Of a DNA stretch of 64,000 nucleotides, positions 10,301-16,369 are shown piece by piece. The stretch is from UBA877 sp034436335 (GTDB lineage: Bacteria; Chloroflexota; Anaerolineae; Anaerolineales; Villigracilaceae): positions 29,219 to 93,218 of the forward strand of contig DAOTVO010000021.1 in the NCBI GenBank assembly GCA_034436335.1, read 5' to 3'. The position numbers and the translations under genes are program-made. Within the stretch, counting starts at the first letter, position 1. Every line of letters starts with the position of its first letter. A model generated the notes under the pieces. The model did not search any database. It had not been told where the DNA came from and saw only the letters and a program-made list of their open reading frames with translations.

Positions 10301-10601
10301 TTGGCTGATGGCCGACCGCGAACGTTTCAGACGGCGTTATGTCGAGGCACTTTTGGCGATGGCCGAACTGCTGTTGAAACGCGGAGATGTGGAAGAAGCC
10401 TCCAAAGTTTGTCACTATGCGTTGGCGGTGGATAAGACCGAGGAAGCCGCTTACCGGTTGATGATGAACATTCATGCAGCGCGCGGCGACCGTATAGCCG
10501 TCACCCGCGAATATCAGGCTTGCCGAGATACTCTGGCTTCGGAACTTGGCATACCTCCCTCGCTGGAAACGGAAACGCTCTATCGTCGTCTGACAGCCTG
10601 A
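7374..10601 (+). CDS. MalT-like ATPase/TPR regulator with OmpR-type DNA-binding and BTAD domains
   Basis: 1075 aa. The N-terminus is MalT-like (QTKITTPGRRPELLTRARLL) with Walker A APAGYGKTS at 46-54 and Walker B FVLVLDDYQ near 136-144. An NB-ARC/STAND module follows, then about 400 residues of TPR helices. Unlike MalT, it ends not in a LuxR helix-turn-helix but in an OmpR/PhoB-type winged helix (about 840-925) and a bacterial transcriptional activation (BTAD) domain (about 935-1075, ending SELGIPPSLETETLYRRL). This is the AfsR/SARP arrangement in reverse order. It is likely an ATP-dependent activator that senses a ligand through the TPRs. The five genes downstream are on the same strand and are plausible targets. 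Confidence 0.9.
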   Translation: MAFIHGLPLSQTKITTPGRRPELLTRARLLEKLEDLLERRLILVTAPAGYGKTSLLIDFAQNTHLPVCWLSLDELDRDPQRFLLYFAAAIAARFPRFGKRSMAALAEATDFSSALENIVITFANEIYDQIDEHFVLVLDDYQCVDTVSEIRNFVSRFVQHAPENCHLVLASRRLPALPDMITLVAHQQVGGFDLEELAFRPEEIGLLFERNYGVSLTEEETFSLLRRTEGWITGLHLSRLSDSGVLPDLSKSARAAGIDLSDYFDQQVLAQQTPEMRAFLLQTSLLEEFDAALCDAVLGVGDWQTMMRTARQNNLFVLSVGPQGEWLRYNSLFQEFLRKRLLQESPTTVQAILLRLAEVSEENGDWEKAHHAIRQIGDLNALTAFMERAGAHLIQSDRILTLSAWLEELPPATIQENPSLLALNGFIALVRGQVKYGFEQTEDAAAMFRAQGNLAGLVFTLIQRSWAHRLLGNYPAALDDAEEAIQLAAEQPGQELRLAEAHRMKGLALFRLGRADSAAECLQTSLKIFTRLGRQREIPHQQMELGMVKRALGDLQAARLNYEKALKAWQQQGRLIAQATLLNNLGVLHHFCGDYEDAVRAFEQGLDCARRSGYLHSEGLLLSSLADVYAAIGDLEAAKQASQNAYEIALQSNDHFLLTYSRITLAGIARRSGDFDCAHRMLEDAEFAIRQSSSQYERSLYLLESASLHLAEGAPDRAAPDLKIAVENFEQGGLHTEAGLASLWLAAALARAGDLESACRAFAAAFRLAGDGETPASFLVAGLQVRAWLAPLSANEQAGPRLRLLLGQVEQFQKQLPSLRKRLRRIAHLVPETVPALSVRAFGRSQVRVNGQLVTNAQWRTKAVKELFFFLLQSPRPLTKEQIGLELWSESNAEALKRRFKNELYRLRRAVGPDVVLFDGERYRFNHDLDMEYDVEVFESSLKRARAAQDVEAQLRAYQEAVAAVRGLYLEDFDSIWLMADRERFRRRYVEALLAMAELLLKRGDVEEASKVCHYALAVDKTEEAAYRLMMNIHAARGDRIAVTREYQACRDTLASELGIPPSLETETLYRRLTA

Positions 10602-10621
10602 ATCTCCCCAGGTTTCAGGCC

Positions 10622-10731
10622 GGGGCTGTCTCAAAAACAGTGCGGAATGCTATTCCGCTGCCGCTGCGTGTAAAATATAGGCAGAGAGCGCCAGATTGAC
10701 GCTCTCTGCCTGTTTTTCCTTTCGGGGATAC
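10622..10731. repeat. Dispersed repeat A, copy 1
   Basis: About 110 bases starting GGGGCTGTCTC and containing the terminator hairpin below. Clearly similar along its whole length to 59207-59320: both have GGGG(C/T)TGTCTC, GCGGAATGC, ATAAAA or TAAAAT, and a hairpin with GCTCTC(T/C)GCCTGTTT. The GGGGCTGTCTC end resembles the ends of some insertion sequences. Both copies lie just after a stop codon. Possibly a miniature element that doubles as a terminator. Confidence 0.7.
10680..10718 (+). terminator. Rho-independent terminator inside repeat A
   Basis: Perfect 11-bp stem GGCAGAGAGCG / CGCTCTCTGCC with a 9-base loop, followed by TGTTTTT. Confidence 0.8.
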
Positions 10732-10830
10732 TTTTTTAGTTGGCGGCTTACTAAAGGCTGTTTTGCATCCTGGTTTGCAGTCTGCTTGTTTGTATGATGA
10801 CAACAAATCTACAAAAGGCAGGTGCTTTCC

Positions 10831-10986
10831 ATGAACAAAATCTTTGCCAACATTCTCGACTTCAGCCGCAAGGTTAATCGCCAGCATATTCAGATGGCTT
10901 GGGCGTTGCTCGTTCTGGTTCTGCTTGTCCTGGGCGCCGGTGCTCCGGAAGATGGCGGTCCTGGCATTGGTCCCATTGGGAAATAA
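10831..10986 (+). CDS. 51-aa single-span membrane peptide with Gly/Pro-rich tail
   Basis: Starts MNKIFANILDFSRKVNRQ, has one hydrophobic helix (MAWALLVLVLLVLGA, about residues 23-37) and ends in a polar tail GAPEDGGPGIGPIGK. Preceded by AGGCAGG about 8 bases upstream. The stop is 6 bases before the next gene, so it is the first gene of a three-gene unit (peptide, DUF5317-like protein, leader-like protein). I do not recognise a family. A membrane-anchored accessory subunit or a precursor of a secreted peptide are both possible. The codon pattern and tight spacing favour a real gene. Confidence 0.6.
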   Translation: MNKIFANILDFSRKVNRQHIQMAWALLVLVLLVLGAGAPEDGGPGIGPIGK

Positions 10987-10992
10987 ACTCTC

Positions 10993-11565
10993 TTGATCCT
11001 GCTCTTCGCGCTCCTGGCCGGAGGGGCGGTGGGGTGGAGGCTTGCGCGCTGGCAAAAACGCCCCTGGAGACTTCCCCCGCTCGCCCATTTGTGGCTGGTT
11101 CCGGTTGCATTTCTGCCGCAACTGGCTGCCGTTTACATTCCAGCCCTGCGTGCCGGTATCTCTGACGAATGGGCCGCGCTCTGCATCGTTGCCTCCCAGA
11201 TTCTCTTGCTGGCCTTTTGCTGGCTTAACCGCCGCATTGCAGGGATGTTCCTGCTGGGGTGCGGGCTGGCAGCCAACCTGTTGGTCATTGCTCTCAACGG
11301 CGGCTTCATGCCCATCGGCCCTGAGACAGCCGGCCGCCTGATTTCTCAGGAAACGCTGAACAACATCGAGATTGGCAGTCGTTTTGGTTGGAAAGATATT
11401 TTGCTCTTGCCTGAAAATACCCGCCTTGAATTTCTGTCGGACCGCTTTCTCCTGCCGGATTGGTTACCCTATCAAGCGGCTTTTAGTTTGGGTGACGTTC
11501 TCATCGCCTCGGGCGCTTTTTGGGTAATGATTTCAGGCTCACATCATCGCCAAAAGGAAAGGTAA
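10993..11565 (+). CDS. DUF5317-like integral membrane protein
   Basis: 190 aa from a TTG 6 bases after the previous stop; no ATG fits. About five hydrophobic segments (LLFALLAGGAVGW, LWLVPVAFLPQLAAVY, LCIVASQILLLAFCWL, MFLLGCGLAANLLVIAL, LGDVLIASGAFWVM). The LNGGFMPIGPE motif after the fourth segment is the family hallmark. No function is known for the family, which occurs widely in Chloroflexota and Firmicutes. The TAA overlaps the ATG of the next gene (TAATG), so the two are coupled. Confidence 0.75.
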   Translation: MILLFALLAGGAVGWRLARWQKRPWRLPPLAHLWLVPVAFLPQLAAVYIPALRAGISDEWAALCIVASQILLLAFCWLNRRIAGMFLLGCGLAANLLVIALNGGFMPIGPETAGRLISQETLNNIEIGSRFGWKDILLLPENTRLEFLSDRFLLPDWLPYQAAFSLGDVLIASGAFWVMISGSHHRQKER

Positions 11566-11885
11566 TGTCGCGTTCCCCCTCCCAATCTGCTCATCTGGGC
11601 GCCCATCCGTCGTTCGAAGACCGCCTGGAATTGTCCCGCCTGCTGGCGGCCGCCACAGTCAACCTAAAATTTGCCCGTCTCCTGCTCGAAGACCCTGAAA
11701 CCGCTTTGCAGCAGGGCTACCAAAATGAAGTCTTTTTACTTTCTGAAGAAGAACGCACGCTGATTCTATCTTTACACGCCGATTCGCTCTCATCGTTGGC
11801 CCAAATTCTTCTTCGTACCCTTGAGCAAACCGGCCCGACGCTCTTGCCTTATCCTGCCCAGACGGAACAATATTGCACACGCTGA
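11565..11885 (+). CDS. Small NHLP/Nif11-leader-like protein
   Basis: 106 aa from the ATG at 11565, which overlaps the previous stop and follows AAAGGAAAGG. The middle (residues about 32-80: NLKFARLLLEDPETALQQGY, LLSEEERTLILSL) resembles the helical NHLP-clan leader domain of RiPP precursors and of the Os1348/Franean-type stand-alone proteins, with the typical LLxDPExAL...LSxEExxxL pattern. The tail is short and ends in EQYCTR with a single Cys, so it is a poor precursor core. No modification enzyme is nearby. This is a pattern-based assignment, not a confirmed family hit. Confidence 0.55.
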   Translation: MSRSPSQSAHLGAHPSFEDRLELSRLLAAATVNLKFARLLLEDPETALQQGYQNEVFLLSEEERTLILSLHADSLSSLAQILLRTLEQTGPTLLPYPAQTEQYCTR

Positions 11886-11918
11886 GCGGATAAATCTGGA
11901 TGACGCGGCGGGAGGGCG

Positions 11919-11965
11919 GCGCGGTGACGGAGGGGAGTCACCGTGCCCCGCGTCCGCGTTTTTTC
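11919..11965 (+). terminator. Terminator after the small-protein operon
   Basis: Stem GCGCGGTGAC (11919-11928) pairs with GTCACCGTGC (11937-11946) with one G-U pair. A GC-rich stretch and six T residues follow. Confidence 0.65.
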
Positions 11966-11982
11966 TTTAAGCGAGAAAATAT

Positions 11983-13482
11983 TTGAGCGCAAAATCTGAC
12001 TCGAAGCCCAGCCAATACGAACTTGCCCGCCAGCATTGGAGTCTTGTCACCCAACTGGAGGCGCTCTTGCGCGCCTTCCCTCAAATTTTGTTCTTGCTGG
12101 ATGAACAGGGCAACATCCTCGACTATCGAACCGGCGACGCATTGCTCTTGTTCATGCCGCCGGAGCAATTTCTGCACAAGAACATTCGTGAGGTTTTCCC
12201 GCTGCAGGCTGCGGAACAAATTCTGCATATCATTGAAACGGCCAGGAGCGCCGATGCAGTGACCTCCTTTCGCTGTCAACTGCCTACCCTGGGAGGACTG
12301 CGCTGGTTCGACCTGCGTGCGGTTTATACTTCTGACGGCCATCTCGTCCTTGCCGGGCGGGAGATAAGCCAGGAAATCGCTGCTGCTGAAACGCTTCGCC
12401 GGCAATTACAACAAGTCTCAGCCTTGCAAGCCATCGATTTGGCCGCCATCACCAGCCTGGACTTGCAAGTAACCCTCTCGGTGATCTTGCGGGAAATCGT
12501 GGGACAGTTGCAGGTGGACGCCGCAGATATTTTGCTCTTTGAGCCTACTTCCAATCTGCTTGAATTTGCCGCGGGGTTCGGATTCCGCAACCCGGAGATT
12601 CACTGGCCTGCCATTCGTCTCGGCCAAGGATATGCCGGCGCGGCGGCGCGTGAACGCCGCACCATTGGCTCCCTTGTCCTGGATAGCGCTCGTCTGGAGC
12701 ATCCTCCTGCCGCCGAAATTCGCGATGAGCGTTTCGTCAGTTATTATGCCGTGCCTTTGATGACGAGAGGACAAATCAAAGGGGTGCTGGAAATATACTC
12801 TCGCACCTTCCTCACGCCGACAGATCAATGGCTTGAGTTTCTCAATAGTTTGGCTGCCCGTACATCTCTGGCCATCGAGAGCGCCAAACTCGTCCAGGAT
12901 TTGCAAAAAAAGGTTCTCGAACTTAGCCTTTCTTCTGACTTAGCCATCGAATCCTGGCTCCGCGCGCTGGAAATCAGTGGGCGAGAAGACCGCGAGCATG
13001 TTCGCCGTGTTGCCGACCTGACTGTCGAGGTGGCGCGCAAATTACACATGGGGGAGGCTGAAATTGTTGACATACGGCGCGGCGCGTTGCTGCATGATAT
13101 TGGCCACTTTGGGATTCCCGAAACCGTTTTACTCAAAGGCGAAGCGCTGACAGATGAGGAATGGGCCATTGTCCGCGAACATCCCACAATCGCGTTTCAT
13201 CTCCTACAGCCGCTGCCTCATCTCGAGGCTGCTTTGAACATTCCCCGCTACCATCATGAGCGATGGAACGGAAGCGGCTACCCGAAAGGGCTGAAAGGGG
13301 AGCAAATTCCTAGGGCAGCGCGCATATTTGCAGTCGTGGATGTATTCGATGCCCTGACATCCTCCCGTCCCTATCGCCCTCCCTGGCCTCGTCAGGAAGC
13401 GCTCGATTACATACGCCGGCAGTCTGGCGTTCTCTTTGACCCACAGGCCGTTCAGGCCTTGCTGGCGGTGTTGGGAAAATAA
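11983..13482 (+). CDS. PAS-GAF-HD-GYP cyclic-di-GMP phosphodiesterase
   Basis: 499 aa from a TTG at 11983. PAS domain about 20-130 (FPQILFLLDEQGNILDY), GAF domain about 150-305, HD-GYP domain about 320-499. The HD motif LLHDIGHFGIP and the region HHERWNGSGYPKGLKGEQIP are intact, including the GYP tripeptide. It should hydrolyse c-di-GMP under control of the two sensor domains. It counterbalances the GGDEF protein at 62364. It follows a terminator, so it probably has its own weak promoter. The start is the least certain part: no good ribosome-binding site is visible. Confidence 0.88.
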   Translation: MSAKSDSKPSQYELARQHWSLVTQLEALLRAFPQILFLLDEQGNILDYRTGDALLLFMPPEQFLHKNIREVFPLQAAEQILHIIETARSADAVTSFRCQLPTLGGLRWFDLRAVYTSDGHLVLAGREISQEIAAAETLRRQLQQVSALQAIDLAAITSLDLQVTLSVILREIVGQLQVDAADILLFEPTSNLLEFAAGFGFRNPEIHWPAIRLGQGYAGAAARERRTIGSLVLDSARLEHPPAAEIRDERFVSYYAVPLMTRGQIKGVLEIYSRTFLTPTDQWLEFLNSLAARTSLAIESAKLVQDLQKKVLELSLSSDLAIESWLRALEISGREDREHVRRVADLTVEVARKLHMGEAEIVDIRRGALLHDIGHFGIPETVLLKGEALTDEEWAIVREHPTIAFHLLQPLPHLEAALNIPRYHHERWNGSGYPKGLKGEQIPRAARIFAVVDVFDALTSSRPYRPPWPRQEALDYIRRQSGVLFDPQAVQALLAVLGK

Positions 13483-13544
13483 TTTCTTGCAACGAGTGGG
13501 GTTCTCATCCCGCCTGTCTGTCAATGAAATGTCTCTACAATACC

Positions 13545-13573
13545 AAAAAGCCCGCTGTGCAGCGAGCTTTTTT
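13545..13573 (-). terminator. Bidirectional terminator between HD-GYP gene and tRNA-Lys
   Basis: AAAAAGCCCGCTG / CAGCGAGCTTTTTT hairpin with A and T runs on both sides, so it can serve both the HD-GYP gene and the minus-strand tRNA. Confidence 0.75.
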
Positions 13574-13575
13574 GA

Positions 13576-13647
13576 TGAGCGAGGAGAGACTCGAACTCTC
13601 AACCAATGGCTTAAAAGGCCACTGCTCTGCCGTTGAGCTACTCGCCC
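13576..13647 (-). tRNA. tRNA-Lys (TTT)
   Basis: The 7-bp acceptor stem GGGCGAG/CTCGCTC (one G-U), the D arm AGCTCAACGGCAGAGC, the anticodon loop CTTTTAA (anticodon TTT) and the T arm with GTTCGAGTC all fold. CCA is not encoded. A consensus promoter lies upstream. Confidence 0.95.
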
Positions 13648-13659
13648 ATTCGGACGGGT

Positions 13660-13688
13660 ATTCTATCATGCCCCTTTGGGGGCGTCAA
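13660..13688 (-). promoter_or_regulatory. tRNA-Lys promoter
   Basis: On the minus strand, TTGACG (13688-13683), a 17-base spacer, and TAGAAT (13665-13660), 12 bases before the tRNA. It lies inside the 3' end of the thioredoxin-like gene. Confidence 0.8.
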
Positions 13689-13950
13689 TCAATGCGGCGG
13701 CTTTTATCCACTCGCGTACTTCCTCCTTAGTCGGGAAACGGCCGCTGCAGACCACTTTTTCATTAACTACCAGCGTCGGCAGGACCAGCACGAAGGCATA
13801 TTTCCCAATCTGACTTGGGTCTGCTAGTTCGGTGATCTCCGTCTCCAGGCCGGGAAACTCCGCCTGGAGTTCGTTTTGGGCGGCCATCACCATGCGCCGC
13901 AGAACATATCGTTCGGGATATTGGATGCTGCAAATTTTGATGTGAAGCAC
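13666..13950 (-). CDS. Thioredoxin-fold protein lacking the CxxC motif
   Basis: 94 aa from a GTG at 13950. The thioredoxin_3-type fold is recognised from the beta strand LHIKIC, the cis-proline segment LPTLVVNEKVVCSGRFP and the terminal helix EEVREWI. The usual CxxC at the end of strand 1 is replaced: only one Cys (C7) remains, then SIQYPERY. Another Cys (in KVVCSG) lies near the cis-Pro loop. Disulfide exchange by the normal mechanism is therefore unlikely. It stands alone, upstream of tRNA-Lys. Function unknown. Confidence 0.65.
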   Translation of the reverse strand: MLHIKICSIQYPERYVLRRMVMAAQNELQAEFPGLETEITELADPSQIGKYAFVLVLPTLVVNEKVVCSGRFPTKEEVREWIKAAALIDAPKGA

Positions 13951-14012
13951 AGCCGTTTTCTCGACTGGAGAGATTGTGCGCTGATTTTACCCGAAAGTTT
14001 CCGGCTTGCGAG

Positions 14013-14780
14013 TCAGGATGTGGTAAACAACAGCGAACAACACGTCAACGCGCCCTCGGCCTTTGCCAGTTCAGAAGCATCTACCAGCACGGGATGAAGA
14101 CCCGCCGCCTCCAGCCGCGCCAGAGTCTTCGGGTAGGCGGGTTGATAGACCAGATGTTCGCCCACGCGCAGGATGTTGGCCGCGTAGGGTTCGGACGGCT
14201 CTACCTCGATGAAGTCCATGCCGGGGAAGGCGGATTTCTCCACCCAGGCCGGATTGATGAGCAGGAGGTTCTCCGCCGCCTGCGTAACCGCCGATTTGAG
14301 ATGCAGACAGCCGCTCACCGGCACGCCACTCACCGTGTAACCGAAGGGGGCGAGGAATTCCTGCATCTGTTCAAGGGCGGCCTGATTGGAGCGCGTCGTC
14401 AGCCCGACGAAGATGCGTTTGCCGACCGTCAGCACATCGCCGCCGTCCACCGTCCCCGGCGCGGCGACCCGGTACAGGGTCCGGTAGGGGGCGAGCGCCT
14501 GAGCGATGGACTCGACCTCCGGCTTGCGCGAGTCGGCGCCAGGGCGGGTCAACACGGCACACTCATCCAGCACGATGGCCGTATCCTCGACGAAGACCGA
14601 ATCGGGCAAATCTGGCTCTTCGGGCAGGGAAATGATCTGCACGCCCAGCGAGCGCAGAGTCTGCTCGTAGGCGTGATGCTGGCGGCGGGCGGTTTCCAGA
14701 TCAATCGGGACGCGTTCCAGGTGGGTCAATTCGCAATGGACAATGGAACGGCTGACGGCGCGGGTGATGGCGGTAAGCAT
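14013..14780 (-). CDS. Dimethylarginine dimethylaminohydrolase (DDAH)-like amidinohydrolase
   Basis: 255 aa. It has the guanidino-modifying-enzyme fold: substrate motifs SLPEEPDLPDSVFVED and APGTVDGGDVL, the catalytic His in SGCLHLKSAV, and the catalytic Cys near the C-terminus (ALTCCSLLF). Length and motifs match bacterial DDAH, which hydrolyses methylated arginines to citrulline and dimethylamine. An arginine-deiminase-like role on another guanidine substrate cannot be excluded. The start lies 8 bases after the AMP nucleosidase stop, so it ends a three-gene operon with the methyltransferase and nucleosidase. Confidence 0.88.
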   Translation of the reverse strand: MLTAITRAVSRSIVHCELTHLERVPIDLETARRQHHAYEQTLRSLGVQIISLPEEPDLPDSVFVEDTAIVLDECAVLTRPGADSRKPEVESIAQALAPYRTLYRVAAPGTVDGGDVLTVGKRIFVGLTTRSNQAALEQMQEFLAPFGYTVSGVPVSGCLHLKSAVTQAAENLLLINPAWVEKSAFPGMDFIEVEPSEPYAANILRVGEHLVYQPAYPKTLARLEAAGLHPVLVDASELAKAEGALTCCSLLFTTS

Positions 14781-14788
14781 GGTTTCTC

Positions 14789-15559
14789 CTAAAATTTCAA
14801 ATGTTTGACGGTTAACCCGTCGTTGATGATTTCCTTGAGCGAATCGATACCGATGCGCAGATGCAGGTCGGCGAACTCCTGCGTCACCTTGCGGTCCGAT
14901 TCGGCGGTCTTGATGCCCTCCGGGATCATCGGCTGGTCGGAGACGAGCAGCAGCGCCCCGGCCGGGATTTTGTTGTGGAAGCCGGTGATGAAGATAGTGG
15001 CGGTTTCCATATCCACCGCCATGGCGCGGATGCGGCGCAAGTAGGCTTTGAACTCCTCGTCATGCTCCCAGACGCGGCGGTTGGTGGAATAGACCGTCCC
15101 CGTCCAGTAGTCGCGCCCATAGTTGCGGATGGTGGTCGAGACGGCTTTTTGCAGGTTGAAGGCCGGCAGGGCGGGCACTTCGGGCGGAAAATAATCGTTT
15201 GACGTGCCTTCGCCGCGGATGGCGGCGATGGGCAAAATCAGGTCGCCGAGGTTGAGCCGCCGCTTCAGTCCGCCGCACTTGCCGAGGAAAAGAGCCGCTT
15301 TAGGGCGAATGGCCGAGAGCAAATCCATGATGGTCGCCGCGTTGGCCGACCCCATGCCGAAGTTTATCATCGTGATGCCCTCGGCGGTGGCGGTGGGCAT
15401 TGGCTTTTCCTCGCCCAGAATGGGGACATTGTGCCAGGCGGCAAAGGTGCGCAGATAACTGTCAAAGTTGGTCAGCAGGATGTACTGACCGAAGGCTTCG
15501 AGCGGCGTGCCGGTGTAACGCGGCAGCCAGTTGGTGACGATTTCTTCCTTTGTCCTCAT
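14789..15559 (-). CDS. AMP nucleosidase
   Basis: 256 aa from the ATG at 15559, which overlaps the methyltransferase stop (ATGA). The nucleoside-phosphorylase fold is clear: INFGMGSANAATIMDLL, LFLGKCGGLKRRLNLGDLIL, and the active-site segment AMAVDMETATIF. It matches the short, catalytic-domain-only form of AMP nucleosidase, which splits AMP into adenine and ribose 5-phosphate. It fits with prs, xpt, guaA and purA elsewhere in the window as purine salvage. The first 86 codons of the longer open frame belong to the methyltransferase region and are rejected. Confidence 0.9.
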   Translation of the reverse strand: MRTKEEIVTNWLPRYTGTPLEAFGQYILLTNFDSYLRTFAAWHNVPILGEEKPMPTATAEGITMINFGMGSANAATIMDLLSAIRPKAALFLGKCGGLKRRLNLGDLILPIAAIRGEGTSNDYFPPEVPALPAFNLQKAVSTTIRNYGRDYWTGTVYSTNRRVWEHDEEFKAYLRRIRAMAVDMETATIFITGFHNKIPAGALLLVSDQPMIPEGIKTAESDRKVTQEFADLHLRIGIDSLKEIINDGLTVKHLKF

Positions 15560-16269
15560 CGCTTCTCCCAAATCTGATACAGTCCCAGTTTGCCGTTTTC
15601 TCCGTCCGAGTAGAACGTCTCGCGGACCTGGAAGCCGGTCGCCGCGGCCAGGGCGTTCAACTCCGCCTCGTCGAAGGCGTGGACGTAGCGCAAGCCGCGC
15701 CCGCCGCCGCGCCAATCGAGCAGATAGTCGCCAGGGTCCACCTCGGCCTCGCTCAGGCCGATTTCGCGCCAGGGCTGGATTCGCCCGCGCCACTTTGCGC
15801 TGCTCAAAAACTGCCACTCCGAATGGATGAATTGCCCGCCGGGGACGAGCCGGGCGTGGACTTTGTGCAACAGGTCGAGGCGGAGTTCATGCGAGGGGAT
15901 GTGGTGCAAGACAGCAAAGGCAGTGATCAGTGACCAGTGTTCAGTGGACAGGTGTTCGAGCCAATCGGGCGCGCTCAAGGTGGCTTCGATGAAAGCGAAA
16001 TTCTGCGGCAATTCTCCGGCTTCTTGCAGCAGCGGGCGGCTGAAGTCGAGGCCCAGGTAGCGGCCGCGGTAGCCGCCTCGGGCCAGCGCCCGCGCCAATT
16101 CGCCGTTGCCGCAGCCCAGGTCGAGGATAGATTCGTGCGCGGCAATCCGCTCCAGCAACCGCCTGACCCCCGGCTGGAGGCGCATCCGCGTGGCCGCGAA
16201 TTCCCGCCCGAAGGTCTGGTAGAATTGTTTATTCAAAGCAATCAGCCGCGCCGCCGTGGCCTTGTCCAT
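15556..16269 (-). CDS. Class I SAM-dependent methyltransferase (Trm9-like)
   Basis: 237 aa from the ATG at 16269. SAM motif I is ILDLGCGNGELARAL (about residues 50-64). A motif IV-like stretch FAVLHHIPSHELR and post-motifs follow (LVPGGQFIHSEW). The pattern is like tRNA-wobble methyltransferases of the Trm9/AlkBH8 type. Such a role would go well with the divergent elp3 gene, since Trm9 completes the modification Elp3 begins; this pairing is inference. A five-unit heptamer repeat (15921-15955) forms the codons for HLSTEHWSLIT between motifs I and IV. Confidence 0.75.
   Translation of the reverse strand: MDKATAARLIALNKQFYQTFGREFAATRMRLQPGVRRLLERIAAHESILDLGCGNGELARALARGGYRGRYLGLDFSRPLLQEAGELPQNFAFIEATLSAPDWLEHLSTEHWSLITAFAVLHHIPSHELRLDLLHKVHARLVPGGQFIHSEWQFLSSAKWRGRIQPWREIGLSEAEVDPGDYLLDWRGGGRGLRYVHAFDEAELNALAAATGFQVRETFYSDGENGKLGLYQIWEKR
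15921..15955. repeat. Heptamer tandem repeat (CAGTNNN) inside a coding region
   Basis: Five consecutive heptamers: CAGTGAT, CAGTGAC, CAGTGTT, CAGTGGA, CAGGTGT. Same unit family as at 41591, 43568 and 54377. The methyltransferase frame stays open through it. Confidence 0.85.
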
Positions 16270-16329
16270 AGCCCAATTATATCTGGAGAAGCCGGATGAT
16301 TCGTAATTCGTGATATTGCTAAAACAAAT

Positions 16330-16369
16330 AATCCGTGTAATCTGTGTAATCTGTGGCTGTAATCTGTGG
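16330..16369. repeat. Nonamer repeat at the elp3 start
   Basis: AATCCGTGT, AATCTGTGT, AATCTGTGG, a CTGT spacer, then AATCTGTGG. The elp3 GTG start codon lies in the last unit. Related ATCTGNNNN nonamers occur inside the miniature elements at 41764 and 59323. Confidence 0.8.

Noticed and set aside
15560..15817. Upstream extension of the AMP nucleosidase frame (86 Arg/Gly-rich codons)
   Set aside because: It is the wrong frame of the methyltransferase gene.
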